DNA of 64,000 nucleotides, taken from assembly GCF_024166365.1 (NCBI RefSeq), contig NC_064838.1, positions 3,551,501 through 3,615,500 of the forward strand. The letters run 5' to 3'. Under the pieces are notes generated by a model. It made no database searches. It was not told the origin of the DNA and saw only the letters and a list, made by a program, of their open reading frames with translations. The translations under genes and the position numbers were made by a program. This document shows, piece by piece, positions 48,911 through 60,909 of this stretch (the stretch's first letter is position 1; each line of letters begins with the position of its first letter). This stretch comes from Elephas maximus indicus. Taxonomy: Eukaryota > Chordata > Mammalia > Proboscidea > Elephantidae.

Positions 48911-49495
48911 TTCACAATGAGTCAGCAGTTATTTCTTGTTGGAATTTTTTGATTCATTGTAATTTCCTAAAACCAAGGTTTTTTGATTTATGATAAGGAT
49001 TTTTGGATTGATACTGACGATCTTAAAAGCTTGTAACAAGCAGGAAAACATCTTTGAGTCTCCATTTTACATCTGCATTATGTTTTATTAGGTTACGTTT
49101 TGAAGTCTAGATGTGTCAAACATTAAATTAATTACTGTTTCCATTTGTGGCTTTGCCCTTGAAATATAAACCAAGCTCAAGTCTACAAAAGACACCACTA
49201 CTGGGTCAAACGTGTGCCTCTTAATCCCAGGTGAGTGCTCCGTGACAAACCAAATGCCACCCCAGGGTTATGCCACGTAAGGGACTGTCAGCACTCTGGC
49301 TTCTAAATTAAAAAAAGAAATACCTTTATCATTTTTGTACATAAATATAATACATGGCCACTGTAACATTCAATACAAAAAGATGAAGGGAGAAGGTAAA
49401 AGCTACCTGAGATTCCGACATCTGGAGAAAATGTTAACATATATATTTTAAACATTTAGGTAATCTTGCATAAATAGGAGCTTGCTATGCACACT
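48911..49495. other. Intergenic, nothing recognised
   Basis: Unique-looking sequence to the right of the minisatellite. No gene or named repeat supported. Confidence 0.4.
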
Positions 49496-50232
49496 TTTTT
49501 GTAAGCTCCTTTGCTCATGGACTTCATTCCCGTGGATGTAGGTATATATCATTATATTGATTGCTCTGTGTGTATTATATATCATACTTTAACAACTCCT
49601 TGGTGATGGGTGTATAGATGATTTCCAATGTCTAACATATAGCTTTTTGTATATATATCTTAGCACACTTGGGCTATTACCACCTTGGTAGTATTTCCTA
49701 GAAATGGAAGTCCTGGATCAAAGAGAAATGTAATATTATTACTATTTCCAACTACCTTCAGAAGCATGTAATAATGTCAATTTCTCTAGCTGACGCTGGG
49801 TTTGCCAGTCTTTTATATTCATGGCAATCTGACAGGGAAATATTTTATAATTTCTTCATTGGTTTGTAAAAACGTTTTGTATATTTTGGATAGTAATTGT
49901 CTTTCTAATATGCTGTAAATATTTGTCCCAGTTATTTGTTGTTGTTGTTTACTTTGTTGATGATGTTTGCCTTTTGGTGTACAGAAATTTAAATTTTTAT
50001 ATAGTCAAAATTTGCATTTTTCCCTTGAATATCTTGGTGTCATACTTAGAAAGTCCTTTCCCTCTCCAAGATTTCAAAAAAAATTACCCAACTTTTTTTT
50101 TAATTGAGATGTAATCGTATATCGTAAAGGTTACTTTTAAAGTGTGTCACTCGGCGTTTAGTATGTTCACCACTAGAACATCATCACCAGAATATTTTTA
50201 TCACCCCAAACCTAACCACTTTCATGGCTTTT
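49496..50232 (-). mobile_element. Old L1 3'-region fragment
   Basis: Antisense old-L1 phrases: 'gtaagctcctttgctcatgg', 'gaaatggaagtcctggatca', 'ttttggatagtaattgtctt' and 'ttttaattgagatgtaatcg'. Diverged; no open frame of note. Boundaries approximate. Confidence 0.55.
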
Positions 50233-50309
50233 TTTTTTTTTTGTAATCATTGCTTGATCTGGAATTTATCTTAATGAAAGGAATGTGGTAGTGATTGTAC
50301 AGTTCTAAA

Positions 50310-50465
50310 AACCCAAACCCATTGCTGTCTAGTTAATTAAGACTCATAGCAACCCTATAGGACAGTAGAACTGCCCCATAGGGTTTCCAAGGAGCAGCTG
50401 GTGGATTTGAACTGCCAACCTTTTAGTTAGCAGCCACGCTCTTAACCACTGCACCACCAGGGCTG
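50310..50465 (-). repeat. AfroSINE, short form
   Basis: From 'acccaaacccattgctgtct' to 'actgcaccaccagggct', with 'ctgccccatagggtttccaa' in the middle. Confidence 0.93.
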
Positions 50466-50862
50466 TTGTTCGCCACATACAACCATTCTGTCCTTCATGC
50501 TAAGTAACAGAACTCCCGTTTTATTTGGGGTGGCAGTGTAGGGAGCTAAAGAGCTATTACCCAGCTTCTCCTGCGGATGGGTGTGGCCGTGTCACTGTTC
50601 TGACCAGTGAGATAGAAGCTTAAGTGCTGTGTAGGTCTTCAAGAAAGGCTACTGAGAAGAAGCTGAGTCAGCCAGAAGGAGCGACATTTTGCCCTTCCAT
50701 TATTCCCTCGTTTTGATCTGCAGCACCCATGTGAACACTGCACCACCAAAAGCTATTTTGGTCTGTGAATTTACCTTATAGACAATCATGGGCCTAGAGG
50801 GTGGAGCAGTTAGAAAGAGTTCAGGTGCCTGATAACTCCGGATCTGCTATACCTACCTGCCT
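50466..50862. other. Short unique spacer
   Basis: Between a SINE and the RTE LINE. The text ('tgtggccgtgtcactgttct', 'gactgagtcagccagaagg'-like phrases) may be an old repeat, but I cannot name it. Confidence 0.35.
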
Positions 50863-53545
50863 ATTGTTGTTAGGTGCCGTCAAGTGGCTTCCGATTCGTA
50901 GTGACCGTATATACAACACAACGGAATGCTGACCGGTCCTGCGGCATCCTCACATTGTTATGTTTGAGCCCATTGTTGGAGCCACTGTGTCAGTCCATCT
51001 TGTTGAGGATCTTCCTCTTTTTTGCTGTCTACCAAGCGTGATGTCCTTCTCTAGGGACTGGTCCCTCTTGATAACATGTCCAAAGTACATGAGATAAAGT
51101 CTTGCCATCCTTGTTTCTAAGGAGCATTCTTGCTGTCCTTCTTCCAAGACAGATTTGTTCATTCTTCTGGAAGTTCACGGTACTTTCAATATTCTTTACC
51201 AACACCGTAGTTGAAAGGCATCAATTCTTCTTCGGTCTTCTTAGTCACTGTTCAGCTTTCACATGCATATGAGGCAATTGAAAATATCATGGCTTGGGTC
51301 AGGTGCACCATAGTCCTCAAAATGACACCTTTGCTTTTTAACAGTTTAAAGAGGTCGTCTGCAGCAGATTTCCCCATTGTAATACATTATTTCCTGACTG
51401 TTGCTTCCGTGGGCGTTGATTGTGGATCCCAGTAAAATGAAATCCTTGACAATATCAATCTTTTCTCCATTTATCATGATGTTGCTTACTGGTCCAGTTG
51501 TGAGGATTTTTGTTTTCTTAAATTGAGGTGTAATCCATACTGTGTAATTTATCAGTTAAATGCTTCAAGTCCTCTTGACTTTCAGCAGGCAAGGTTCTAT
51601 CACCTGCATATTACAGGTTGTTAATGAGTCCATCAATTCTGATGCAGTATCACCTTTTTCTCTCTGAACAGCTGCCTCTTGGTCTATGTACAGGTTCTGC
51701 ATGAGCACAATTAAGTGCTCTGGGATTACCATTCTTCACAATTTTATCCATAAATTGCTATGATCCACACAGTCGAATGCCATTGCATAGTCAATAAACC
51801 ACAGGTAGACATCGTTCAGGTATTCTCTGCTTTCAGTCATGATCCGTCTGACATCAGCAGTGATATCTGTTGCTCCCCGTCCTCTTCTGAATACGGCTTG
51901 AATTTCTGGCAGTTCCCTGTCCATACACTGTTGCAACCGCTTTTGAATGATTTTTGGCATAATTTTACTTGTGTGTGATATTAATGATATTGTTCGATAA
52001 TTTCTGCATTCTGTTGGATCACCTTTCTTTGGAAGTGGCACAAATATGGATCTCTTCCAGCTGGTTGGCCAGGCAGCAGTCCTCCAAATTTCTTGGCATA
52101 GACAAGTGAGCACCAGCGGTGCTGCATCCGTTTAGTGAAACATCTCAGCTGGTATTCCGTCAATTCCTGGAGCCTTGTTTTTCACCAATGCCTTCAGAGC
52201 AGCGTGGACTTATTCCTTCAGTACCATGGGTTCCTGACCATATGCCACCTCTTGAAATGGTTGAACATTGACCAATTCTTATGGTATAATGACGTCATGT
52301 ATTCCTTCCATCTTCTTTTGATGCTTCCTGCATTGTTCGATATTTTCTCCGTAGAATCCTTCACTATTGCAACTTGGTTTGAATTTTCTCTTCAGTTCTT
52401 TCAGCTTGAGAAAGGCTGAGCATATTCTACCTTTTTGCTTTTCTAACTCCAGGTCTTCGCATATTTCATTATAATATCTTACTTTGTCTTCTTGAGCCGC
52501 CCTTTGAAATCTTCTGTTCAGGTCTTTTATTTCATCATTTCTTCCATTCACTTTAGCTACTCTACATTGAAGAGCAAGTTTCAGAGTCTCTTCTGACGTT
52601 CATTTTGGTCTTTTCTTTCTTTCCTGTCTTTTTAACGACCTTTTGCTTTCTTCATGTATGATGTCCTTGATATCTTCCCACAGCTCATCTGGTCTTCAGT
52701 CATTAGTGTTCAATGTGTCAGATCTCTTCTTGAGATGTCTAAATTCAGGTGGGATATACTTAAGGTCGTATTTTGGCTCTCGTGGACTTGCTTTAATTTT
52801 CTTTAGCTTCAACTTGAACTTGCATACGAGCAATTGATGGTCTGTTCCACAGTCGGCCCCCGGCCTTGTTCTCGCAGATGACATTGAGCTTCCCCATCAT
52901 CTGTTTCCACAGAAGTACTGTATTCGATTCCTGTGTGTTCCACCTGTCAAGGTCCACATGTATAAAAGAAACTTTATATTGTTGGAAAAGGTATTTGCAA
53001 TGAGGAAGTTGTATGTCTTGCACAAAATTCTGTCATGAGATCTCCAGCGTTCTTTTTTCTATGACCAAGGCCGTATTTTCCAACTACCAATCCTTCTTCT
53101 TTGTTTCCAACTTCCGCATTCCAATCTCCAGTAATTATCAATGCATCTTGATTGCATGTTTGATTGATTTCAGACTGCAGAAGTTGTTAAAAATCTTCAA
53201 TTACTTTATCTTTGGCCTTAATGGTTGGTGTGTAAAGTTGAGTAATAGTCATATTTGGTCTTCCCCAGTCATATTTTGAGTGTCTTCTAACCTGTGGGGC
53301 CATTTTCTAGCCGTAAATCAGACAGTGTTCCACTGTTATTTGTAAGGTTTTCACTGGCCAATTTTTTCAGATGTATGTTGCCAGGTACTTCTTCCTAGTC
53401 TGTCATAGTCTGGAAGCTCCACTGAAGCCTGTCCACCAAGGGTAACCCTGCTGGTATTTGAAGTACTGGTGGCAAAGCTGCCAGTATCACAGCAAGACGC
53501 AAGTCACTGCAGTACGACAAACTGACAGATGGCGTTGTGGTATTT
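50863..53545 (-). mobile_element. BovB/RTE-clade LINE, nearly full length, decayed
   Basis: A 2.7-kb non-LTR retrotransposon. On the minus strand the order is endonuclease region (about 53300-52700), linker, reverse transcriptase (52113-51590), C-terminal domain (51162-50950), then a short 3' tail at 50863-50920. The tail 'gttgttaggtgccgtcaagt' (plus-strand reading) is the same as the 3' end of the SINEs in this window, in the same relative orientation. BovB/RTE LINEs are known to be shared between Afrotheria, ruminants and squamates through horizontal transfer. Whether this copy belongs to BovB proper or to a related afrotherian RTE family cannot be decided here. Confidence 0.88.
50950..53050 (-). 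pseudogene. RTE/BovB polyprotein (endonuclease-RT), broken
   Basis: Fragments in the expected order. The end of the endonuclease and linker is at 52884-52696 (SSARTRPGADCGTDHQLLVC). A charged linker is at 52551-52279. The reverse transcriptase N-terminal half is at 52113-51736, with VPLPKKGDPTECRNYRTISL and the motif-A core FIDYAMAFDCVDH. The C-terminal domain is at 51162-50950 (YFGHVIKRDQSLEKDI). The catalytic box reads YAGD at 51610-51599, where YADD is expected, and a TAA sits just before it at 51613-51611. Several frameshifts separate the pieces, so it is certainly inactive. Confidence 0.88.
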
Positions 53546-54395
53546 TGAATTATGAATACTTAAACTTACTATTGATTTCATGAAGCTCTTTTCAATGACT
53601 CGTATTTTTCGGTGTACTTTTTTTTTTTTTTTTTTCCACTTAATATGGGAACTTTACTATATACACTTGGTTTATAATTTGGGAGATGCATTCTCTTAGA
53701 CAGATTAGCATACACGTTGTCAAAGATAATTCTTATTAAAAAAATCCCAGAGACGTTTGGTAAAATTTGAATAAAGTCTGTAGATTATTTAATAGTATTG
53801 TATCAGTGTTAATTTCTGGGTTAGATAAGGGTACATGGGAATTTTATGTTGCTTTTGTAACTTTTATGAGTCTAAATTATTTCAAAATAAAAAGTTAAAA
53901 AAACAATTCTAGAGATATTGTGTAGCAAAGAGTGTACACTGTAAATAATTCTGTCTACTAGTTTTAGAAACATGTAACTAAACGTTTAACTTATGTGCAA
54001 GGTGGCCTAAGGATGGCACCCATTCACTGACACAGGCCACAGCAGAAACGTGGTCAAGATCAGGTGTGGACTTTGAAGGCCACTAACTTGTTCACTTACC
54101 TCTATGAACATGGTCCAACCAGGTTGAATCCACAATACACATGATGGTATTCTCACCAAAGAAATATTGTGCGCCCCCACACAACCTTTATGAACTTAAT
54201 CATTTCTTAGACATTTTTTCATATTATGTACCAGCTATTCCTTAACAAACTGCAAACTCCACATATAGACCTGAGAACCTAGTTATTTTTCAAAAAACTA
54301 GTGGAGAAATCTGTCAAAGACAGTGTAAGTTTGGCTCTTCTTAGGCCCCTTGGGCAGAAATAGGTCGCGGGGGCACTGTGTGAATTTAGTGTTAC
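53546..54395. other. Intergenic, nothing recognised
   Basis: AT-rich sequence with a T-run near 53620. No gene or named repeat is supported. The right part may belong to the relic described next. Confidence 0.4.
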
Positions 54396-55260
54396 TCATG
54401 AGTATTGGGGCTTGTAGGGAACTTTATCCCATGGCACTACCATGAGGGCCAGGGATAAAGTTTTCAAAAGTTCTGGTTCCATTTCTAGATGCATGTGCTC
54501 ACCTCCTGCAGAAAGCATAAAGAAGCATTCTTCTAGTGCAGTTAATATGGCTTTCTGACCTTGATCCAAGGTAGATCTGTACAGACAGCTCATCCTGCTG
54601 CCTAGTCATAGCTACAGATGAATACAAAAATTAAACTGCTTTTTGGTAGGTGTTTCCCAACTTTTAATAATAATCCAACAAATTGCATTGTAGTTAGTTT
54701 TGGTTTATCTTATTAAATTGTACATTAAATAGCATTACTGAAAGATTATTCTTTGAGAGCTTTACTAAGATTTCATTATGGTAAAGTTGGTTTCTATCAT
54801 AAAACTTTTTAAGCCAAAAGTATTTTGGTCATATTATAGGGAGTGGATCTATAGGGCCTCCACCCCGTGTTCATGTGTAATGCAGATTCCTTACAAGTGG
54901 CTTGAAGACTGTGCTCAACTCACAGATACATCTTTTTGCCAGTTCAATGTTATTTTAGTCAACCTTAATCACAAGATTCCACAGTATGTTCTGTGAGACC
55001 TAGTGTTTCTCTAGTTTCCTGCTGTAATCCCAGTGGCTGTAGCAGTACATAGTAGACTCCATAACATTTACTGAGCGAGGGATGTTTTCTTGAAAAATTA
55101 GAAAATCTTGCAACATTGAGTTCCATGTTTCCTCATGAAAGTAACGAACTGCCTTCTCCATGAACCTGTTGCCCGCTTGGCCACTGAAGGCATTTGAGTT
55201 TGCCACCGCTGACAGATCAGACCCACATCTTATTTGTTTGTTTTAAATGACGATTTGGTG
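54396..55260 (-). other. Unidentified coding-like relic
   Basis: Two minus-strand frames look protein-like, with balanced composition rather than low complexity. At 55206-55000, MANSNAFSGQAGNRFMEKAV continues with YFHEETWNSMLQDFLIFQE. At 54593-54396, LTALEECFFMLSAGGEHMHL continues with EPELLKTLSLALMVVPWD. Stops and shifts lie between them, and no GT-AG exon borders are obvious. It could be a processed pseudogene or a piece of an unfamiliar transposon or endogenous virus. I do not recognise the protein and assign no function. It does not resemble LMBR1, RNF32 or the L1 and RTE proteins nearby. Confidence 0.35.
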
Positions 55261-57205
55261 CTGGTGATTCACCTCAGAGAAGGCTCAGGGTGGGCTTCTA
55301 CTCAGGTACCGTTCCTTCTTAGGTTTTCAGGTTGCCCAGAAGGAAGTTAATCGTATTCCATACTCTGGTGTCCATTAAGGCGTATCAATGTATACACTAC
55401 AAATAACCTTGTATGGAAGAAGCAGACACTCCTGGTGCTTACTAGGGAGGACATTTGTAACTCACTGCTAATCAGTATTTATCAAAAAAGCAATAGAATC
55501 TATTTTTAATCAGAATTACTCAGAGGACACATAATCAACACACCCTCACAGATATTCCCGAGAAAGTTCCTGGGTCAAACTAGACACACTGTCATGCCCC
55601 ATGGGCCCTTGTTTTTAACTCATAGGCAAGATGAGTTGTGTAACAAACAAGATTTTCCCTTATGGATCCACTGCTAGAAACTTCAGAGCCAGATTTATTG
55701 TTCTCTTAAAGCAAGGGTGTATATACATGCCTGTGATGAGCCGTCAGCCTCATTCCTGGCACCACTTAGTCCCACTCTTGTTTTTTCTCTCCTTTGGCTC
55801 CATTTTCATTTGTGCTGTCTTGTTGTATTGGCCAGGACTCTCTGTTTACAGTACCAGAAACCAAATTCAAAACCTTGTCAAATATAGGTCCAGCTGAGCC
55901 TATCCTAGGTCAGCCAGGCCCCAGCCAACATAAAAGAAATAAATGTGCTTTGTTACAAGCATTATTACAGAAATAGGACAATCAGATTCTCTGAGCAAAT
56001 GCAACAAGCCTGGAAACTACTAATAAAAATAGTAACAAAAATACCCGACCACCTGGAAATGTAAAACTATATTTTTAAGTAACTAGGAGATTTATGGGTT
56101 AAGATGATGGGTTTAAATAGCGTCAAATAATTTCTCCTGATACCTAATAAGCATGCATGAACAAACAGTAAAAGGGTACCAACACCAAGCAGAGTATAAT
56201 CTAATAAACTCAAAAGTTTTCTATGCCTTAGGTGCCTAAGAGGAAAGAAACAGAACATTCTAGAGACTAAGTAAGGTAACAAAACCTGAGAAATCCCACT
56301 AGTACTCCCAGATAGGCAAATGGAATGATACCATATTTTCCCTTTTCCTACTCATGGAAAGAAAAGGGTGAAATGGGAAAGCGAACCAGGGACTGGTCCT
56401 CCTTTTTGAGGTGATGGTTTCCAGGGCCCCACACTGAAATTTAGAAATTATCCCTAGCCAAAGAAGAGTTCCTCTCTCTTTCCCCTCCACCCAGTTCTGA
56501 TAAAGCCATGTCACCCAGTGTCAGCAGCACAGAGCCAGGCATTCTGAAGATCCCCGCATCAGGGAAATTCGTCCATTCCTCCTGTCATTCTCTGAGGCTA
56601 CAGAAGCGTGGGCAGAACACCAGTACCTGACCCTCAAACTAGCTTAGAGGGAAAAACCAGTGAGTCAAGGAAATTTCATCCGAGAATGTCTGGACAGAGC
56701 CACTAACCATGAGAAAAATTTTAAAATGTATATATATAGCAAGAGAACTGGCAAACGTTTTACAGCAAAATAAAAACATGGCATGCAAAAATCAAAGCAT
56801 GCAACCAAAGAGAAAACGTGATGTTGAAAAAAATTTAAATGAATTCAATAAACTAAGAACCGAAAGCTGTAATAAAGTGAAAAAGGCAACAGCAGATCTG
56901 AGGAGCCAATTGAGCGCTAAATATCCTTATAAAAGTCACAAGAAACGATAGATGCCACTGTGTGGACCCATACCACCACTATGGGACAGTGAGGAAATGG
57001 TCGGGTAATTCAGTCTGCCACAGACAGCCCTCTTGCTCTCACAGCTGTTCACACACCTCTCACAGGCAAACTGCACTCGTCTCATCCCAAGACTCCCAGA
57101 GTTCCATCCAGTCACGACAGCAGGCTCAAGTGCAGGCCACCTGGTCTACAGTAGGTCTGGGTGAGGCCCCTCTATGAACTCGAACGCAAGTTATTTGCTC
57201 CCCAG
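55261..57205. other. Intergenic, nothing firm
   Basis: Contains an open frame of 80 codons at 56709-56951 with a lysine-rich, helical-looking product (KKATADLRSQLSAKYPYKSH), but with no supporting context. Other parts may be old repeats that I cannot name. Confidence 0.35.
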
Positions 57206-57209
57206 CCCC

Positions 57210-57412
57210 ACAACCAGGTGCCTTGGAATCGATTCTGACTTATGCCAACCCCATGTCTGTCAGAGCAGAACTGTGGTCCATAAAGTTTTCAATGGCTGGT
57301 GTTTGGGGAAGTAAATTGCCAGGCTTTTCATTTGAGGTGCCTCTGGATGGAATCAAATCTCTAACCTTTCAGTCAGAAGCCAAGTTTGGTAACCATTTGC
57401 ATCACTCCAAAC
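57210..57412 (-). repeat. AfroSINE-like SINE, diverged
   Basis: 'ggtgccttggaatcgattct' tail block and 'gaagccaagtttggtaacca' near the head, minus strand. Directly followed by another copy in the same orientation. Confidence 0.78.
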
Positions 57413-57616
57413 TTCAAAACCCATTGCTGTCAAGTAGATTCCGATTCATGGTGAACCTTTCGGACAGAGTAGAATTGCCTCACAGGGTTTCCAAGGCTGT
57501 AAATCTTTATGGAAGCAGACTGCCCCATCTTTCTCCCGTGGAGCAGCTGGTGGGTATGAACCACTGAGCTTTAGGTTAACAGTTGAGTGCTTAACCACTG
57601 TGCCACAAGGGCTCCT
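57413..57616 (-). repeat. AfroSINE-like SINE, long form
   Basis: 'aaaacccattgctgtcaagt' at the tail, 'ggctgtaaatctttatggaa' insert, and 'actgtgccacaagggctcc' head, minus strand. Forms a head-to-tail pair with the preceding SINE. Confidence 0.92.
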
Positions 57617-58858
57617 TTTGTACCACCCAGGGATCCCAAATGGCAGGATAGGGACAGGCTAATTACTGCAAACACTCCTATTCCTTCTAAAGGGGAGGAT
57701 GGGAGGCACACAGCAGCCACCTGTCCACACGGACTCTGAAACTCGGAGGGCAATTGTCGCTGTATTCCCCTCGCCAGTGGGTGGAGAATGATGAGCCCTT
57801 GTTCTGCTCACGGGAGTAGCACTCTAACCCACTGTTCTTCCTGGCTCTTGCTCTACCCTTTGGGTGGTCCTTCCCCTTCCTTAATCCTCCTCAGTAACTT
57901 CTGAAGAGGGTTTCTCAGCCTGCATCCGCAGATAGAAACTCAGGGCTCGGAGGGCTTGCTGTATCTCAAGCAGTCTCAGTTGCTTCTAGTGCAGGCTGGT
58001 GGTGCTTTTGCTAAATTCGCTATCTCCAAACTTTTGGGCTTTCTCTGTATTTGATTCCAGTGTCAAAAATCAGACCCATAATTCTTTTTAAAATATGCTT
58101 GTCTCTATAGACTTAATTATGGGTATTTTGGCCCATAGCGTTTCTGCGGGACCACACCATTAATCTTTTGGGAGGCCTTTTGTCCAGCTGCAAGGTCCTG
58201 CTAGACATCACCTTAATCCTCTCAGAGGTCTAATGCAGGATGTTAGAGCCACACCCTTCATTGGGTGTGTACTCCAAGTCTCCCTCTGACTGGAAGTGCA
58301 CCGGATTCGCTCTATTTCCTGAAGCTGTGTCATACGGCCACACCTTCGATTTGGTAGAAATGGTTTCATTTTCCAAGCTTACAATTTTCTGGTTTCTCAG
58401 AATCCCCTCTAAATTCTGTTCTGAAGTACTTATCGAATGCAGCCAGCAGCAGCCAGTTCACAACAAACAGCATTTGTTTCTGGCTTAGGCATCTGTCGGT
58501 CAACTGGGGGTCAGCCGATTCCAGGCTGAACTGCTGGGCGTGGTGCTGGTTACAACCAGGTCTGCTCCAGGTGGTTCTCATCTTCGTCATGCTGCTACCT
58601 GGAGCAGGTTCTTCTCTGGGGAAAAGGCGGGAAAGCCAGAGGGCAAGCCCATCATGTGAGCACATTCCAAGACTCTGCTCATACGTGTCTGCCAACATCC
58701 CCAGTGATCAGGCAGGGGAAGTACACTGCCCACTTTGAGGCCATGGCAAAAGTGTGGGTGCACAAGATCACCACAAGGGAGCGAAGAAACAGGACCAGCG
58801 TTTCTAACACAGGGACCTTATACTGTTGTTATTTGTCTCATGTAAAGTTTTCTGTTCT
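57617..58858. other. Intergenic, possible old LTR
   Basis: The stretch around 58150-58350 ('ggagccacacccttcattgg'-like text and 'cctaatgcaggatg'-like text) could be an LTR relic, but the family is not recognised. No coding gene is supported. Antisense frames such as 58698-58366 have no features. Confidence 0.35.
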
Positions 58859-58859
58859 A

Positions 58860-59215
58860 ATAAATTCAATATTTATAAATATTTGCTGGATCCTTGAAAA
58901 GAAGTTGCATTATTCAGATCATCTATTTCTTAATTTCTTGTCTTCTTGATCTGTTCTTTTTTTGACGGATGAGTTAAATTCTCCTTCCACTGTATTTTAT
59001 GTCGATTTCTTTTTATAACTAATCCATTTTTAATTCATGTGCAGTATTTACTGTGATGTTGTTTGGTGCATAAAGATCTCTGGTAGTGTATGCTCATTGT
59101 GGACTCTAACCTTCATTGTTAAAAAACGCCTCTAGTCTCACACATCTCTCAGCATTCTATTCTTGGACTTGAAATTGATCTAATAACTGCCTACAACTGA
59201 GAGCGTGCTAGGCTC
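58860..59215 (-). mobile_element. Old L1 ORF2 endonuclease-region fragment
   Basis: Antisense old-L1 phrases: 'gatgagttaaattctccttc', 'gttgtttggtgcataaagat' and 'cttggacttgaaattgatct'. No open frame. Confidence 0.5.
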
Positions 59216-59218
59216 TTA

Positions 59219-59421
59219 GTTGTTATTGGTTGCCATCGAGTCGATTCCAACTCATGGTGACCCCATGTGTGCAACGTAGAACCGCTCCATAGGGTTTTCA
59301 AGGTTGTGACCTTTTGGAAGCAGATTGTGAGGCCTGTCTTCTGAGGCCTCTGGGTGAGTTCAAACTGCCAACCATTCACTAGTAGCCCAGCACTTAACCG
59401 ATTGTACCACCCAGGGACTCC
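59219..59421 (-). repeat. AfroSINE-like SINE, long form
   Basis: 'ttgttattggttgccatcga' tail, 'gaccttttggaagcagattg' insert and 'gattgtaccacccagggact' head, minus strand. Confidence 0.92.
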
Positions 59422-60905
59422 GGACTTAATTACATGTGTTTAAAGACGAAAAGGGGTGTGTGAAGGAGGGGCACTAAGAGAACTGGCAAGGTAGCTTGCT
59501 CAGGCAGGTGGGTTACAACATCTTCAAAGGAGGGAGGGACAGCTTTGTCACAGTAGGAACTGCTACACCTGACAGGGTGGCCTCAGGGGCACTCCAAGTC
59601 CCCTGGATCCTCCCACGAACTCACATCTCTCAGGGCCCTAGCTCCTTTGTGATCACTGCCCTAATGTTTTATATAAGAGATCCGACAAAGCTGTGAATTC
59701 AACTGATGATGTAGTTTGGGTCAAAGTTTTTTTTTTATTACCACTTCCCCCACAGCTGCAAAGGATGAAGTTATGAAGTTCTTTTGTCACAGCCAGAATA
59801 TGACTTGAACTGAAATTTGTCACTATCTTTAAAGTGCCCAGAGCTATAGGGTTGAAGGCCTTTTATGTTTTTTTTAGAGTGGAAAGTTGGTCTCCCAAAG
59901 CCTTCCATGGGCATGCCATTCCAGATGACCACAGTTCAGTAAGAATATTACCTGGTCTGCCATTAACTACCACAAAAAGGTGCCCGAGACTCATCTCTGA
60001 ATACTCCTGGGATGTTCACTGCCTTCATCCCTGATTAAGTCCACTATCCAATTCTAGCTTTCCATCCCCACCGATTTCCCTGAGTGTTTGTTGTTTACAA
60101 CTAACACTAATTTCCATGTCAGGAAAGTACTTGGTTGCAAAGAACAGAAAAGGATTCTGCCAACTTAAGCATGAAAGGAGGTAACTGGAAGAATATTCGA
60201 TAGCTCATAGATTCAGTGGGAAAGCTGGAGAAAAGGGTTGAGAAAACAGGCAGGAACTAAGAGAGTCTGCCAGCTGCAAATACAATTATGCCACTGAGAC
60301 AATGGCATTAGCACATAGCCACTGGCGCGGCCTTGCTGGCCACTTGCTGTCATTGAACTCTCAGCCTCTACCACTCCCCACCCCTCTATGAATGAGTCAT
60401 GAGGTCTCCGGGACACTCCCTCCAGATCAAAAGTTTGGGGTAGTGGACATTAGATTGTTCAGGCCTTCCTTCATCCCGTCCCAGTGCTCCGTCCTTCAGG
60501 GAACAACCAGAGAAACACCTGCTCTTCGGCCTTCTGATTGGAGAAGTAAGGCCTTCTGAAGTGCGGCTTTGTTGACCTCGCTTTCTTCCCTCTGTTACCT
60601 TACAATAAGTTTTTACTCATTATTTAAAAGATCTCCCTAACTTATTTCCAAATTTTGTAATGGTATACCCCATCACTAAAAAATGTTTGAGGACATGCCA
60701 ATATATGCATATTTATTTATAAATCATGTGTGTGCGTGTGCAGCTGTAACTAAGGTAACTCAGAACACACAAAAGTATTTAAAATGATGACATAAAAAAT
60801 AAATAGGAATATAAATTTTCATAGTCCTTCCCACATTATATAATGGATTATTTCATGCCCTAGACATTTATGCACCTGGTTGGCAACCTCTTTGCCTTTT
60901 TCCTC
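59422..60905. other. Intergenic, nothing recognised
   Basis: Mixed unique sequence. No gene, RNA or named repeat that I can support. Confidence 0.4.
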
Positions 60906-60909
60906 AGGT

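Noticed and set aside
48174..48952. Long open frames of 125-226 codons on both strands
   Set aside because: They are produced by a 21-bp tandem repeat without in-frame stops. Four frames are open at once and no start context, splice site or homologue supports a gene.
57571..57753. Minus-strand frame over 57571-57753
   Set aside because: Overlaps the head of a SINE and has no features beyond it.
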